From positions 19,892-83,891 of the forward strand of contig DAOUKG010000003.1 in NCBI GenBank assembly GCA_034421575.1: a stretch of 64,000 nt of DNA. Direction: 5' to 3'. The stretch is from VXLM01 sp034421575 (GTDB taxonomy: Bacteria > Chloroflexota > Dehalococcoidia > Lucifugimonadales > VXLM01). Of the stretch, positions 33,697-43,121 are shown piece after piece. Below the pieces are notes generated by a model, which made no database searches, was not told the origin of the DNA, and saw only the letters and a program-made list of their open reading frames with translations. Made by a program: the position numbers and the translations under genes. Every line of letters begins with the position of its first letter. Position 1 is the first letter of the stretch.

Positions 33697-33726
33697 TTGA
33701 CTATTAGCCTTCACGATATGTACATT
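33697..33726 (+). promoter_or_regulatory. Promoter of the zinc-ribbon gene
   Basis: -35 TTGACT (33697-33702), 18-bp spacer, -10 TACATT (33721-33726). A near twin without a downstream gene is at 34415-34443 (TTGACT, 17 bp ending in tatgtac, TACATT). Confidence 0.5.
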
Positions 33727-33761
33727 AGTTCTGTATTCAATTTTGGAGCAGACCACCACGT

Positions 33762-34166
33762 ATGATCTCGCAGATAGCCTATAACGGGTGCCTCAGGTGC
33801 AACGGCCCGCTCGATCTCTACGACCGGTTCCCAAGGTGCGTCAACTGCGGTTGGGAGGACTACCGCGACCCCGACGTATCGACCACTGATGGATCGCTCG
33901 CTCATGCCCGCGGTTTGGAGAAATTCCCCGACAAAGTGGCATATCGCGGACAGAGTCTGCGATTCAGCTTCTCCGACAACATCGAAGCGCGGCTCGCCGC
34001 CACCTGGCGCGACACCGCCCTCCTATGCCCCTACGACGGCGCCCTCATGCGATACTCCGGCCCGGCAGGAGCCGGAACCCCTTCCGTCCACGCATACACC
34101 TGCCGGACTAGGAAACACCGTGTCCGCATCTGGCGCCAGTCTAACGGCAACCTGGCATGGCGCTGA
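33762..34166 (+). CDS. Zinc-ribbon protein, unknown function
   Basis: 134 residues. CLRCNGPLDLYDRFPRCVNCG (about 10-30) is a four-cysteine zinc ribbon. The C-terminal half has a second possible pair in LLCPYDG and YTCRTRKHRVRIW. A weak SD (ggag) lies 13 nt before ATG. No named family; a nucleic-acid-binding role is plausible from the ribbon and basic C-terminus. Flanked by repeat-rich, gene-poor DNA with MITE-1 pieces. Confidence 0.6.
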   Translation: MISQIAYNGCLRCNGPLDLYDRFPRCVNCGWEDYRDPDVSTTDGSLAHARGLEKFPDKVAYRGQSLRFSFSDNIEARLAATWRDTALLCPYDGALMRYSGPAGAGTPSVHAYTCRTRKHRVRIWRQSNGNLAWR

Positions 34167-34891
34167 TAAGGTGTCCTCAAATCCCTTTGGAGCAATGCGG
34201 AGCCCTACCCACAACCGTCATACCTGCGAAGGAACCTCACCCCGTACCCCGATACGGGGCCGGAATCTAATCCCCTCTCCCGTTCGCGGGAGAGGGCTAG
34301 GGTGAGGGCGTTCGACACACACAACCCTCCGTCATACCCGCGTTCGCGGATATCTACAGGGGTAAGGGTGTCCCCCCCCACCAACTCTGAACACTTACCA
34401 ATCTTATCGCCGACTTGACTCGAAAGCACATATGTACTACATTAACGGTGTCGACCACGAAATCAACTGCGACAAGAACTGAAGGAGGAACACCGGCACA
34501 ACTGCCTCACGGATAAAGGGAACATCAGCCGCCAAGTACGAGTTGTCCCATTTTGTCCCGCAATGTCCCTCAAATTTCAAGAAGCATCTGCCCCCAAGTC
34601 AGGGCAATCGCACTTCGGCTTCGGGCTGCCCGTGTCAATCGTCACTCCGGCCAAGAGCTTGCCCCGTACTCCGATAAGGGGCCGGTATCCAGAGTGGTAA
34701 GGGGCGATGACCGACATATCTCTCCCCTGACTGGGGCGAGACAAAGACCATTACGCTTACACAAAACTCCCCGTTCCTCAGGAAGGAATGTCACAAAATG
34801 TCAGGTCAAACAAGACCCCTCACTCTGCGCCCTTCGCAGTGAACCCCTACTCGCTACGCAATGCTTTCTACTTTCCTTGTTCGTGAATCCT
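34167..34891. repeat. Gene-free field: R2, R1, orphan MITE-1 end, GTnnC repeats
   Basis: An extended R2 with nested accccgtaccccgatacggg lies at 34216-34268 and R1 at 34272-34308. An orphan MITE-1 right end (accaactctgaacacttac) lies at about 34380-34398, and an isolated promoter-like TTGACT/TACATT at 34415-34443 leads to a 16-codon ORF only. GTnnC repeats: gtccc word three times at 34543-34572; gtgac word (complement) at 34787-34804. No gene recognised. Confidence 0.6.
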
Positions 34892-35416
34892 CTAGGTCTC
34901 GTCCTTCAACGTCCGCCCCTTGATCACCAGCGTCACAAACGTGAGGTTGGAGTCGCCCGCTCTTCCCGTCACCTCCCAACAGCCTTCGGATGGAAAGGTG
35001 ATTGCGCCTGCGTGGAACCCGGGATCTCCCAAGACCGGGGAATGGTTGGCGCTCAACGAACGTTCCGAAGGTGCGTCCAGTCTTCGGCCCTGTATCTCCA
35101 GCTCGCCGCGAACGCCGCGCTCCAGATACCAGGGCCACTTCATTGAGAGCGACCCGTCCGAACTGACAAAGCCGGGTCCGCGGGCGCTGAACAGCACCGT
35201 TCCGTCGGGCCATAAGGAAGTCCACAGTTCGCCGTTTCCATAGTTGAAGTACGCCCCATGCCGCACCACTTCGGCATTGGGGAATGTGACGGGACAGGAA
35301 TCCGTTACCTGTCCTTGCTCCACATGCTCAGTCTTCTCATCGATGTCCCCGTGAGCACACCCAACCAGCACCGAGAGCGCCAAGCACAGGGCGAGTTCCG
35401 ACCAATGGAATTGCAT
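34892..35416 (-). CDS. Putative lipoprotein
   Basis: 174 residues. A signal peptide with lipobox LVGC (cleavage before C20) follows ELALCLALSV. The mature part is beta-rich: HGAYFNYGNGELWTSLWPDG, SLSMKWPWYLERGVRGELEI and a C-terminal SEGCWEVTGRAGDSNLTFVTLVI. That last element (GCWEVTGR) is reminiscent of small immunoglobulin-like secreted proteins. Two further cysteines (C41, about C145) could pair. Function unknown. Confidence 0.7.
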   Translation of the reverse strand: MQFHWSELALCLALSVLVGCAHGDIDEKTEHVEQGQVTDSCPVTFPNAEVVRHGAYFNYGNGELWTSLWPDGTVLFSARGPGFVSSDGSLSMKWPWYLERGVRGELEIQGRRLDAPSERSLSANHSPVLGDPGFHAGAITFPSEGCWEVTGRAGDSNLTFVTLVIKGRTLKDET

Positions 35417-35697
35417 TGAGCCTCCACCCGTTAGTCCAATTGGTCTTGTAATACCAATTCGTTTTGACTACACCATGAATTGCTGTGACACAGCCAACTC
35501 GCCAACCGTCATTCCGGCGTAGGCCGGAATCCAGAAAGCCTGATTAGTCAGAACACGGCCTAGTCACACCCAATTGGTCTTATAATGTTCTCATTTCTCG
35601 TCACTCCAGCGTAGAGCTTGCCCTGTACTCCGATACGGGACCCAGCACCCAATGCAAATGATATACTGCACTCACCATCACCCAACCCGGTGAACGC
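35417..35697. repeat. Direct repeat ccaattggtcttrtaat and R2
   Basis: ccaattggtcttgtaat at 35435-35451 and ccaattggtcttataat at 35571-35587, with an R2 variant (gtcattccggcgtaggccgg) at 35508-35532 between. No gene. Confidence 0.55.
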
Positions 35698-36618
35698 ATG
35701 ACCGGAACATCCGCCGGACATCCCCTCCTCGAAGCGAAAGACCTCACGAAACGCTACGGAAACACCCTCGCGCTCGACTCCGTAGACATCCACGTCTTCG
35801 ACGGCATCACCGGCCTGCTCGGCCCCAACGGCGCCGGTAAGAGCACGGCTATGAAGCTCTTCCTCGGTCTCCTCTCGCCTACGTCAGGCACAGCCGAGGT
35901 CCTTGGCGAAAAGCCCTATGAAAATGTCGAGGTGCGCGCGCGCCTCGGATACATGCCCGAGCACGACTGCCTCCCCGACGCCATCACGGCGTCTGAGTTC
36001 CTCGGCCACATGGCCCAGATGAGTGGCATCCCCGCCGTCGCGGCCCGCACCCGTGCCGCCGACATCCTTCGCCACGTGGGCCTCGACGAGGAGCGCTACC
36101 GGCACATCAAGGAATACTCCACCGGCATGAAGCAGCGCGTCAAGCTCGCCCAGGCCCTCGTTCACGACCCCGTCATGGTCCTCCTCGATGAGCCCACCGC
36201 AGGTCTCGACCCCGGCGGACGCGAGGAGATGCTCCAGCTAATCCGTCGCACCGGCAAGGAGTTCGGCATCAGCATCATGCTCTCCTCCCACCTCATGGGC
36301 GACGTGGAGAGCACCTGCGACCGCATAATCGTCATCGAGGGCGGCAAGATCATCGAGCAGGGCACCGTCTCCCAGTTCACCCAGGAGACCGAGACCCTCT
36401 ATATCGACGTGGACGACCGCCGCGATGAGGTGATCGAGGCCCTTCAAGCCCGTGGCATCGAGGCCGCAATCGATGGTCTCTCCATCGTCGTGGAGCGACA
36501 GAGCGAAGCGCAGTACGATGACATCCGCGACGCCATCGTCGAGGCCGACGCTCGTCTCCGCAGACTCGCCCCCAGCCGTGGACAGATCTCCGACATCTTC
36601 CGGAGGACATCGGCATGA
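35698..36618 (+). CDS. ABC transporter ATP-binding protein
   Basis: 306-residue ABC-2-type ATPase. Walker A LLGPNGAGKSTAMKL, Q-loop region MPEHD, signature YSTGMKQRVKLAQALV, Walker B VMVLLDEPTAGLDPGG, switch LSSHLMGDVE. The C-terminal extension after residue 225 is typical of DrrA/CcmA-like exporters. First of four genes; ATGA overlaps the permease. Two ATPase/permease pairs in one operon suggest a heteromeric exporter or two related ones. Confidence 0.92.
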   Translation: MTGTSAGHPLLEAKDLTKRYGNTLALDSVDIHVFDGITGLLGPNGAGKSTAMKLFLGLLSPTSGTAEVLGEKPYENVEVRARLGYMPEHDCLPDAITASEFLGHMAQMSGIPAVAARTRAADILRHVGLDEERYRHIKEYSTGMKQRVKLAQALVHDPVMVLLDEPTAGLDPGGREEMLQLIRRTGKEFGISIMLSSHLMGDVESTCDRIIVIEGGKIIEQGTVSQFTQETETLYIDVDDRRDEVIEALQARGIEAAIDGLSIVVERQSEAQYDDIRDAIVEADARLRRLAPSRGQISDIFRRTSA

Positions 36619-37568
36619 CCGAGGCGCGAGGCGAGATATTCGACATCGGATACCAGCACTACGAAGGGCCGCGCAACGGCAGGCTCCACGCCGTCTGGTC
36701 GCTGTGGGTCAACGGATTTCGCACCACGCTCGGACTCGGCAGGGGCGCGCGCGCCAAGATACTCCCAATACTCATGTTCCTCTGCGTCACCGCGCCCGCA
36801 GCGGGAATCGTCCTCCTGGCGGCCATTCTCGGCCCAGAGGAAGCCCTCATTCCCTCTCACGAGGACTACTACGAGCTCATCTCCCTCTTCATGCTGCTGT
36901 TCTCCGCCGTCATTGCCCCCGAGCTGCTCATCCCCGACCGGAGGAGTGGCGTTATCAGCCTCTACCTTGTGCGTCCTCTTACGGCAATAGACTACGTTGC
37001 CGCCCGGTGGTCCGCTTTTCTGGCGCTTTCTCTGGTTCTCGCTTACTCCGGCCAAGTCTTCCTGCTAATCGGCTTCCTGCTGACCGCCGGTGATCCGGTC
37101 GACTACCTGCGCGACAACTGGCTGGACATACCAAAGTTCCTCGCTGCGGGGGCGATCGTCGCACTGTTCGTGACCACGATCCCCCTGGCCGTGTCCGCTT
37201 TCACCACGAGGAGGGCCTACGCCTCCGCTTTCGTCATCGGCGTATTCATAATCTCCCTCCCGCTGGCCGCGTCGCTCACGTCCGCAACTTCGTGCGAGGG
37301 AGACTTTGCCATGACTGTTGATGCGAGTGGCGGGCAGTCGGTCCAGTGCGAACGCGCAACGGGCGACCTTGCCAAATGGTTCGCGCTCCTCGATGTTGGA
37401 CGTGCTCCCATACACATGAGCGACATCATATTCGGCAGCGAGAGCGAGGACGATATAGTGGAGGTCCGTAAGGAACTCCACTCCTCCATACCCATAGCCT
37501 GGTATGCCCTCCTCGTTCTCGTGCCCGCCGCCGTCCTGCTCCTTCGCTACAGGAGATTGACGATATGA
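36615..37568 (+). CDS. ABC-2-type transporter permease
   Basis: 317 residues, six or more transmembrane helices. The N-terminal cytoplasmic stretch RGEIFDIGYQHYEGPRNGRL is typical of this permease group, followed by LLIPDRRSGVISLYLVRPLTAIDYVAARW (coupling region). A long extracytoplasmic loop (about 215-285) contains two Cys (TSCEGDF, SVQCERA). Overlaps both neighbours by 4 nt. Partner of the ATPases on either side. Confidence 0.85.
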   Translation: MTEARGEIFDIGYQHYEGPRNGRLHAVWSLWVNGFRTTLGLGRGARAKILPILMFLCVTAPAAGIVLLAAILGPEEALIPSHEDYYELISLFMLLFSAVIAPELLIPDRRSGVISLYLVRPLTAIDYVAARWSAFLALSLVLAYSGQVFLLIGFLLTAGDPVDYLRDNWLDIPKFLAAGAIVALFVTTIPLAVSAFTTRRAYASAFVIGVFIISLPLAASLTSATSCEGDFAMTVDASGGQSVQCERATGDLAKWFALLDVGRAPIHMSDIIFGSESEDDIVEVRKELHSSIPIAWYALLVLVPAAVLLLRYRRLTI

Positions 37569-38494
37569 CCGATGAATCTTCCGCCGTCATCTCGGTGGAG
37601 AACATCTCGAAGTGGTACGGCAGCGTCGTCGCCGTGAACGACGTTTCGTTCCGGATCGAGCCTGGCGTCACGGGCCTCCTGGGTCCCAACGGCGCGGGCA
37701 AGACCACCCTGCTCAAGATGATCGAGGGTCTCTCCGACCCGTCCGACGGATCTGTCACCATCTTCGGTCAACCGCCTCGCGGCAACCCCGACCTCTACCG
37801 CCGCGTCGGAATCATGTCCGAGCACGAGGCCGTCTACGGCTTCTACACCGGACGGGAGTTCGTCGAGTTCTCCGCAAAGCTCCACGGCGTAACCGACGTA
37901 GCCGATGCGACCGATCTCGCCATCGAGCGCGCCGGGATGACCGAGGCCCAGGGCAGGAAGCTCGGCGGCTACTCACGCGGAATGAGGCAGCGCATGCGGC
38001 TCGCCGCCGCCATGGTGCACCAGCCCGAAGTCCTCATCCTCGATGAACCCCTGAACGGCACCGATCCGCGTCAGCGCATCGAGTTCCACGACCTCATGCG
38101 CCAGCTCGCCACCGAGGGCAAGACTGTCCTCGTCTCGTCCCACATCCTCGAAGAGGTCGAGACCCTCGCTGACCGCATCCTCCTCATGGTAAGCGGCAAG
38201 CTCGCCGCCTCCGGCGACTACCGCGCCATTCGCGCAAAGCTCGACGAGCAGCCATACACCGTCCGTGTCGTCTCCGACTCCCCGCGCGCCATGGCGTCCG
38301 CCCTCGTCGAGATAGACGGCATCGAGTCCGTCTCCATGGCTGACGACGACGAGGTCCTGGTCCTCAGCAGGAACGTCGAGGTGCTCCAGCGTTCGGTCGC
38401 CCGCGTGGCCGCGCAGCGTGGCATACGCCTCCTCCGCGTCGAACCCATGGACGAGTCGCTCGAAAGCGTCTTCAGCTACATCGTGGAGGGCTAG
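37565..38494 (+). CDS. ABC transporter ATP-binding protein
   Basis: 309 residues. Walker A LLGPNGAGKTTLLKM, signature YSRGMRQRMRLAAAMV, Walker B VLILDEPLNGTDPRQ, switch VSSHILEEVE. It differs from the first ATPase in NG-T instead of AG-L after the Walker B. ATGA overlap with the upstream permease. The last gene of the operon follows after a 93-bp spacer that contains an R1 unit. Confidence 0.92.
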   Translation: MTDESSAVISVENISKWYGSVVAVNDVSFRIEPGVTGLLGPNGAGKTTLLKMIEGLSDPSDGSVTIFGQPPRGNPDLYRRVGIMSEHEAVYGFYTGREFVEFSAKLHGVTDVADATDLAIERAGMTEAQGRKLGGYSRGMRQRMRLAAAMVHQPEVLILDEPLNGTDPRQRIEFHDLMRQLATEGKTVLVSSHILEEVETLADRILLMVSGKLAASGDYRAIRAKLDEQPYTVRVVSDSPRAMASALVEIDGIESVSMADDDEVLVLSRNVEVLQRSVARVAAQRGIRLLRVEPMDESLESVFSYIVEG

Positions 38495-38503
38495 AATCGA
38501 GAA

Positions 38504-38543
38504 ATTCCCTCTCCCGTCGTGGGAGAGGGCTAGGGGTGAGGGT
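38504..38543. repeat. R1 unit inside the ABC operon
   Basis: ccctctcccgtcgtgggaga then gggctaggggtgagggtg between the second ATPase and the last permease gene; its hairpin may act on the mRNA. Confidence 0.7.
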
Positions 38544-38587
38544 GAATTCCCCACCCCGTACAGCGAGATTCAGATACGAGACATTAG

Positions 38588-39310
38588 ATGGAACAGATAT
38601 TTCGACTAACCCTCAGGCAGATCCTCGGTCGGTGGCGTGTGCTGCTGATCGTCTTCCTGGCGTCCCTTCCCACGCTGATTGTCATCCTCGTCAGGTTCTT
38701 TGATCCTGAAAATGTCCAGTTCGACCAGGGATTCGTGGAAGGGATGATCGACACCATGATCGTAGCGGGCATCTTGCCCATAGTGACCATGACGGTCGCC
38801 ACCGCCGCATTCGGAAACGAGCTTGAAGACAGGACGCTCTACTTCCTCGTCCTCAAACCCCTCTCACGAGTGCACATCGCCTTGGGAAAACTGGCCGCCA
38901 CCTTCGCACTCGCCGCGCCCGTGGTGGTTGCCGGAGGCGTCATTGCGACCGCGCTGGTCGGCGCCGATGTGGGCGTGGTTCTCACCGTTGCCGTTGCTCT
39001 CATTGCAGGAGTCGCCGCCTACGCCTCGGTCTTCACCTGGGCCGGCCTCATCACTCCCCGCGCACTCTCCTACGGACTCGTCTACGTGCTCGTCTGGGAG
39101 GGCTTGCTCAGCACATTCCTGACCGGCGTCCGCTACCTCAGCGTCCGCGGCTACACGCTCTCCCTGCTTCACGGCATCGACGCCACGAACTTCGAAATCC
39201 TCGAAGACCGCGTCATGGCCCTCCCCGCCGCCATAGTCGGCGCCGTCGGCGTCACACTGGTATTCTTCTTCCTCACCCAGTACCGCCTCCGCACCATGGA
39301 CGTGCCGTAG
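38588..39310 (+). CDS. ABC-2-type transporter permease
   Basis: 240 residues, about six transmembrane helices. EDRTLYFLVLKPLSRVHIALGKLAATFAL is the typical ABC-2 permease signature (degrees of TL..LVLxxPLSR). The first cytoplasmic stretch is short (MEQIFRLTLRQILGRWRVLL). No clear SD. Same direction as the ATPase 93 bp upstream, so it completes the exporter operon. Confidence 0.85.
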   Translation: MEQIFRLTLRQILGRWRVLLIVFLASLPTLIVILVRFFDPENVQFDQGFVEGMIDTMIVAGILPIVTMTVATAAFGNELEDRTLYFLVLKPLSRVHIALGKLAATFALAAPVVVAGGVIATALVGADVGVVLTVAVALIAGVAAYASVFTWAGLITPRALSYGLVYVLVWEGLLSTFLTGVRYLSVRGYTLSLLHGIDATNFEILEDRVMALPAAIVGAVGVTLVFFFLTQYRLRTMDVP

Positions 39311-39686
39311 CTCGGCCACTCCCTCCGGTCTCTCCCCTGTTGGGGGCTGACAGGGGTAGGTAAAATGGGATTGCAGCTATGGTCCGGCCACCACAACTCT
39401 GTCATTCCGAGCGCAGCGAGGAATCTAAAATCCATAACCGCAAGACCGGACAGCCGGTGCTGTGCTTCTATCGTGCCCAAGAGCGAAAACAGTAACTGTT
39501 CAGACTTCGTGAGAACGCCCGAAACCAACCACCGTCATTCCCGCGAAAGCGGGAATCCAGTCCCCTCTCCCGCGAACGGGAGAGGGCTAGAGCCTGCCCC
39601 GCACTCCGATACGGGGGTGAGGGTGTTCCTTTCGTGGTAGGCCCAGACCCAATTAAACAAGCAGTCTTGCGACACCGGAGCCCCTC
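39311..39686. repeat. Left half of MITE-2 cut by a MITE-1 left end, then R2 and R1
   Basis: 39347-39363 is gctgacaggggtaggta, the MITE-2 end, preceded by an R1-like ctcccctgttgggg. The MITE-2 interior (R5, then ataaccgcaagaccgga and gcccaagagcgaaaacag) follows to 39491 and stops where a MITE-1 left end begins (39492-39513). R2 is at 39533-39558 and an inverted R1 at about 39561-39590. No gene. Confidence 0.65.
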
Positions 39687-40442
39687 ATGCCCACAATAGA
39701 CGGCGAACTCACCGGCAATGTGGCCCTCATCACCGGCGCTGGTCGTGGAATCGGCAGGGCCATCGCAACTGGCTATGCGGCCGCAGGCGCCGTCGTATGC
39801 TGCGTCGCTCGCACCCAGTCCGAAATCGAGCGCACCGTCGCTGAGATAAGGCAAAACGGCGGGACCGCCATCTCTGTCCAGGCCGACGTCACCGACTACA
39901 ACTCCGTCGTCCATGCTTTCGATACCGCAGCCGGCGAACTCGGCGGAATCGACATCGTCGTCATCAACGCCGGCGGCAACTACGACGAAAGCCCCGACAT
40001 CGAGAGTGGCAGCCCCGAGGAGTGGGCGCACACCGTTCAGGTCAACCTCATCGGCTCCTACCACACCGCCCACGCGGCAATACCCCACCTCAAAAAGCGT
40101 GGGGCCGGCAAGATCATCGCCATCGGCTCCGGTATCGGCCATCGCGGCAGACCCGGCGAGTCGGCCTATGCGTCCGCGAAAGCCGGGCTCTCCATGCTGA
40201 TGCACGTCCTCGCCCAGGAGGTGTGGCAGCACAACATCAGCGTCAACGAGATCATCCCCGGCCCAGTCCTCACCGAGCGCGTCGCGCGGACATTCGCTGA
40301 CCGACCGGACTCGGTCTTCCAGATCGACAGCGAATGGATCAAGACTCCCGAAGACGTCGTGCCCCTTGCCCTCTTCCTCGCCACCCAGCCCGACAAAGGC
40401 CCTACCGGCCAGACCTACAGCCTCATGCGCCGCGATCCGTGA
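39687..40442 (+). CDS. Short-chain dehydrogenase/reductase (FabG-like)
   Basis: 251-residue classical SDR. VALITGAGRGIGRAIA cofactor loop, NAGG at strand four, catalytic residues in GSGIGHRGRPGESAYASAKAGL (S, Y, K), EIIPGPVLTERVAR after them. VVCCVARTQSE suggests NADP (R after strand two). It shares no special similarity with the SDR at 20307 beyond the family. Monocistronic, substrate unknown. Confidence 0.9.
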   Translation: MPTIDGELTGNVALITGAGRGIGRAIATGYAAAGAVVCCVARTQSEIERTVAEIRQNGGTAISVQADVTDYNSVVHAFDTAAGELGGIDIVVINAGGNYDESPDIESGSPEEWAHTVQVNLIGSYHTAHAAIPHLKKRGAGKIIAIGSGIGHRGRPGESAYASAKAGLSMLMHVLAQEVWQHNISVNEIIPGPVLTERVARTFADRPDSVFQIDSEWIKTPEDVVPLALFLATQPDKGPTGQTYSLMRRDP

Positions 40443-40544
40443 ACGCCCGGTTCCGTTCGGCAACAGGGTCACCAGACTTGACAAAATCAAGAGCTTTCAG
40501 CTTGAGATTCAGGCTGAAAGTGTAGAATCAAGTTTGACTGGGCG

Positions 40545-41669
40545 CTACCCGTCGCCTGGCTCTGATGAGATGTCCGCCGGGTGTTCACTCCGCTCCCATT
40601 CTCGGCCCACGTATCGCAGAACGTGATATACGGCTGCGGTAAGAGGAGCCGCCACCAGTGCTCCCAGCAACCCGAAGAACAGCGTGAAAACGGCCATGGC
40701 CAACACCAGCGCCATGGGATTCAATCCCAAAGCTCTCCCCTGGAGCCTGGGCTGCACTACGGTAGTCTGCACCACTTGAACAATGAGGAAGACGCCCAGC
40801 GCCAGCGGCAACTTTGATATGTCAGTCAGCACCAGCAGGATGCTTGTCAGTATGACGAAGATCGTGGTCCCAATGACCGGCAGCAGCTCCGAGAGCACAC
40901 CGAGTAAACCCAACGCCATAGCCAGTGGTATCCCCAGCACCGAATAGGCGAGGAAGATGACGACGCCCACGATTGCACCGAGCAGAAGCTGAATCCTGAA
41001 ATAGGCGACGATGACCTGACCGGCGATCCGGATCATTTCCGGCAAGTCCTCTTGCAGCGGCCCCGGTATCAGCCTCCGGCTGCTGTCGGAGAGAGCTGAC
41101 GGCGCACGGAGCATCTGGAAAATCGTAACCGGAGCGGCTACGAGCGTTATGAATTGGGCGATGTTGCTTTGGACCGCGCTGAGGATCTTGCCCACTGCAT
41201 TGGTCGCGGCTTCCAGAATCGAGTCGTACATTTTCGCCACTTGCGGATCAACTGCCTCCTGGATGGTGAGGGGCGCTCGTTCGCGGTAGAAGCGTTCGAG
41301 CTTGACCCACTCTTCACTGGCCTCCGCCACCAGGACGGGCATCGTTTCAGCAAGGGTGTACACCCCGTCCACCAGCGCCCACACGGTTATCGCGAAAACT
41401 CCGAGGACGATCATGACCGCCAGAGCGGCGACGGCGATGGCGATGATCACACTGCTGGGGCCGGGCCAGCGGCGAGCCGGCGCCGTCCGCTCTGCGGCCC
41501 GCACCAGGGGCATGAGCGAGTATGCGGTCAGTCCGCTTATCACCAGGGGCAGAAGAATCAGCAACAATTGCCAAGCGGCCAGCAGCAGCCCGATGGCGAC
41601 GGCAACTGATGCCAGAAGCCTTATGCGCCGCCGAGCGAGAGGGGAGAGATTACTCAGTTGCTCGAGCAT
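40545..41669 (-). CDS. AI-2E family transporter (PF01594)
   Basis: 374 residues from ATG 41669; an in-frame GTG at 41759 would add 30 residues without family character. Seven to eight transmembrane helices in the family pattern: two at the N-terminus, a soluble helical section (about 90-160, RFYRERAPLTIQEAVDPQVAKMYD), then the pore module ending LVVQTTVVQPRLQGRALGLNPMALVLAM, the family signature. Despite the name, most members export or conduct unknown substrates, some being Na+/H+ antiporters. Monocistronic. Confidence 0.85.
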   Translation of the reverse strand: MLEQLSNLSPLARRRIRLLASVAVAIGLLLAAWQLLLILLPLVISGLTAYSLMPLVRAAERTAPARRWPGPSSVIIAIAVAALAVMIVLGVFAITVWALVDGVYTLAETMPVLVAEASEEWVKLERFYRERAPLTIQEAVDPQVAKMYDSILEAATNAVGKILSAVQSNIAQFITLVAAPVTIFQMLRAPSALSDSSRRLIPGPLQEDLPEMIRIAGQVIVAYFRIQLLLGAIVGVVIFLAYSVLGIPLAMALGLLGVLSELLPVIGTTIFVILTSILLVLTDISKLPLALGVFLIVQVVQTTVVQPRLQGRALGLNPMALVLAMAVFTLFFGLLGALVAAPLTAAVYHVLRYVGREWERSEHPADISSEPGDG

Positions 41670-41776
41670 CGGTTTCCAACAGTCCCTGACTACGTCCGCC
41701 GCAGGAATCCTCTGAACGGGTTTGCCTGCACATTCATTTGAGGTTGCGCAAGGCCCCACGATCCGCGGCGCCGGAC

Positions 41777-41923
41777 TTACTTCTTCGGCGACTTCTGGTT
41801 CTTCCGTCTAAGCGCAGTTGCCGCCCGGTGTGTCGGAATAGGGCCCATGTCCGCTATCTGTAACCGAGCGTCTAGCGCCGGCTTCTGCCGCATGATGGTA
41901 ACCCATTCGGCGTCGAGGCTCAA
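41777..41923 (-). CDS. Possible 48-residue protein
   Basis: TTG 41923 behind gaggaggtga (short SD spacing) opens SLDAEWVTIMRQKPALDARL and ends in a Lys/Arg-rich RRKNQKSPKK tail. Another frame starting ATGATG upstream gives a 51-residue product over the same DNA, so a frameshifted older gene is possible. Weak support. Confidence 0.3.
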   Translation of the reverse strand: MSLDAEWVTIMRQKPALDARLQIADMGPIPTHRAATALRRKNQKSPKK

Positions 41924-42635
41924 TCACCTCCTCGTAGCTCGACAACGGCCAAGCCATCATATACCGTTTGACGACGGAAGTGGCGATAAGACCAACTAGG
42001 CGTAGACCAACGAGGGTGTCTAAAAAGGATCCCGTTCACCCTGAGCCTGTCGAAGGGTGGCAACCCCGTTCATGGTTCGACTAGCTCACCACGAACGCTC
42101 TGGACTGGACTACATTCTCGATATCCCTGGGCAGGGCGAAGGCCGTCTTCTCCTCCATCTGGTTCGCCTGGGCCTCGGCTGGTTCCCGCAACTCCCGGTT
42201 CTCTTCCTCCAACTCCGCCATGCGCTTGCCCGGCGCCTCAACCGGCCTCGCCGTCTCCACACTGTCGTTTGCCTGGTATCTCGCGTATCGCTGGGTGGCC
42301 GCAAGCACCTGGTTCTCAGCCGTCGGGGGTTGGCGATGCACCGGTCCATGGCGCAACCGGCACGGCAGGCAAAGGAGAAGCCCGATTGCCGAGTCCTCAA
42401 AATCAGCCCGCTCCACTCCCAGACGCCCGAACCACCCCAACCGTCATTCCCGCAAAGGAACGTCACCCCGTACCACGATACGGGGCGGGAATCCAGAAGC
42501 GACTAATCAGAACGGGTACTCTTGTCAACGCTCGGTACTAGACAGAAACAAGTTCGATTCCCAACGCCGATTTGCTATTCAGCCAGCCTGAGAGATATCG
42601 TAGATAGGTCAGTCACCACAACAGAGCGCACCCCG
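41924..42635. repeat. R4 compound unit and extended R2 in a gene-poor stretch
   Basis: 42019-42110 repeats the compound R4 block of 9795-9880 (ggatcccgttcaccctgagc, then inverted ttcatggttcgac). 42441-42495 is an extended R2 with nested accccgtaccacgatacggg. In between, 42110-42430 has an antisense coiled-coil-like frame (MAELEEENRELREPAEAQAN on the complement) that may be a gene relic, but no start or family is evident. Confidence 0.5.
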
Positions 42636-42860
42636 ATGACCGAAGTAGGAATAACCGAACTAAAGACGCGGACAAGCGACATCATCCGCAGAGTCCGTTA
42701 CGCTAACGAGACCTTCGTCGTGACGTATCGTGGAAGGCCCGTAGCTAAACTCGAACCTCTAGAAGACACGGAGACGCATCTCGCCCGCGACCTCTCCATT
42801 CTTGAAGAGTGGACCGCATCGCCGATTGGCCCAAGGGACTTTCGGCTGTCGACGCTGTAA
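42636..42860 (+). pseudogene. Phd-type antitoxin, decayed copy
   Basis: The first 50 residues (MTEVGITELKTRTSDIIRRVRYANETFVVTYRGRPVAKLEPLED) match the intact Phd at 43122. Then the frame is lost: the intact C-terminus (VDAVAEDRREL) is still readable as VDAVKADRREL in another frame at 42850-42883. The product (74 residues) keeps the DNA-binding half but not the toxin-binding tail. Confidence 0.75.
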
Positions 42861-42883
42861 AGGCAGACCGGCGAGAGTTGTAG

Positions 42884-42908
42884 ATGTACGTTGTCAACGC
42901 GATACGCC
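42884..42908 (+). pseudogene. vapC 5' fragment cut by MITE-1
   Basis: Directly after the relict phd stop, ATGTACGTTGTCAACGCG corresponds to the first codons of the intact vapC (MYVVDA...). The homology ends where the MITE-1 left end begins at 42909. No remainder of vapC is found after the element. Confidence 0.7.
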
Positions 42909-43048
42909 GTAACTGTTCATACTTCGTGAGAGCACTCAACGCACACAGCCCACCGTCATTCCGGCGAAGGAACGTCACCCCGTACCACGATACGGGGCCG
43001 GAATCCAGAGGGGCGGGGAGGTTCACCTCTCCAAGACTGAACACTCAC
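42909..43048. mobile_element. MITE-1, copy b (140 bp)
   Basis: The left end 42909-42930 (gtaactgttcatacttcgtg...) and right end about 43027-43048 (complement gtgagtgttcagtcttgga...) are imperfect inverted repeats, related to those at 33392-33632. An extended R2 with nested accccgtaccacgatacggg forms the interior. Confidence 0.6.
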
Positions 43049-43058
43049 GCCGAGGGGC

Positions 43059-43104
43059 TTGCAGTTTGGGATGGGCTGCTGTATGATATGGTCACATAAG
43101 TGAC
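43059..43104 (+). promoter_or_regulatory. phd-vapC promoter and inverted repeat
   Basis: -35 TTGCAG (43059-43064), 17-bp spacer, -10 TATGAT (43082-43087), then gtcac-ataa-gtgac (43091-43104) just downstream, a likely Phd operator. Unlike the toxin-first modules there is a leader of about 28 nt with SD taggag before the ATG at 43122. Confidence 0.65.
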
Positions 43105-43121
43105 TACATAGGAGATATCCC

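Noticed and set aside
34553..35146. 197-codon + strand frame
   Set aside because: Composed of repeat sequence and the antisense of the lipoprotein gene.
42081..42440. 119-codon minus-strand frame with a coiled-coil-like segment
   Set aside because: It begins and ends in R4/R2-type repeat sequence, has no family match and no SD; possibly a relic.
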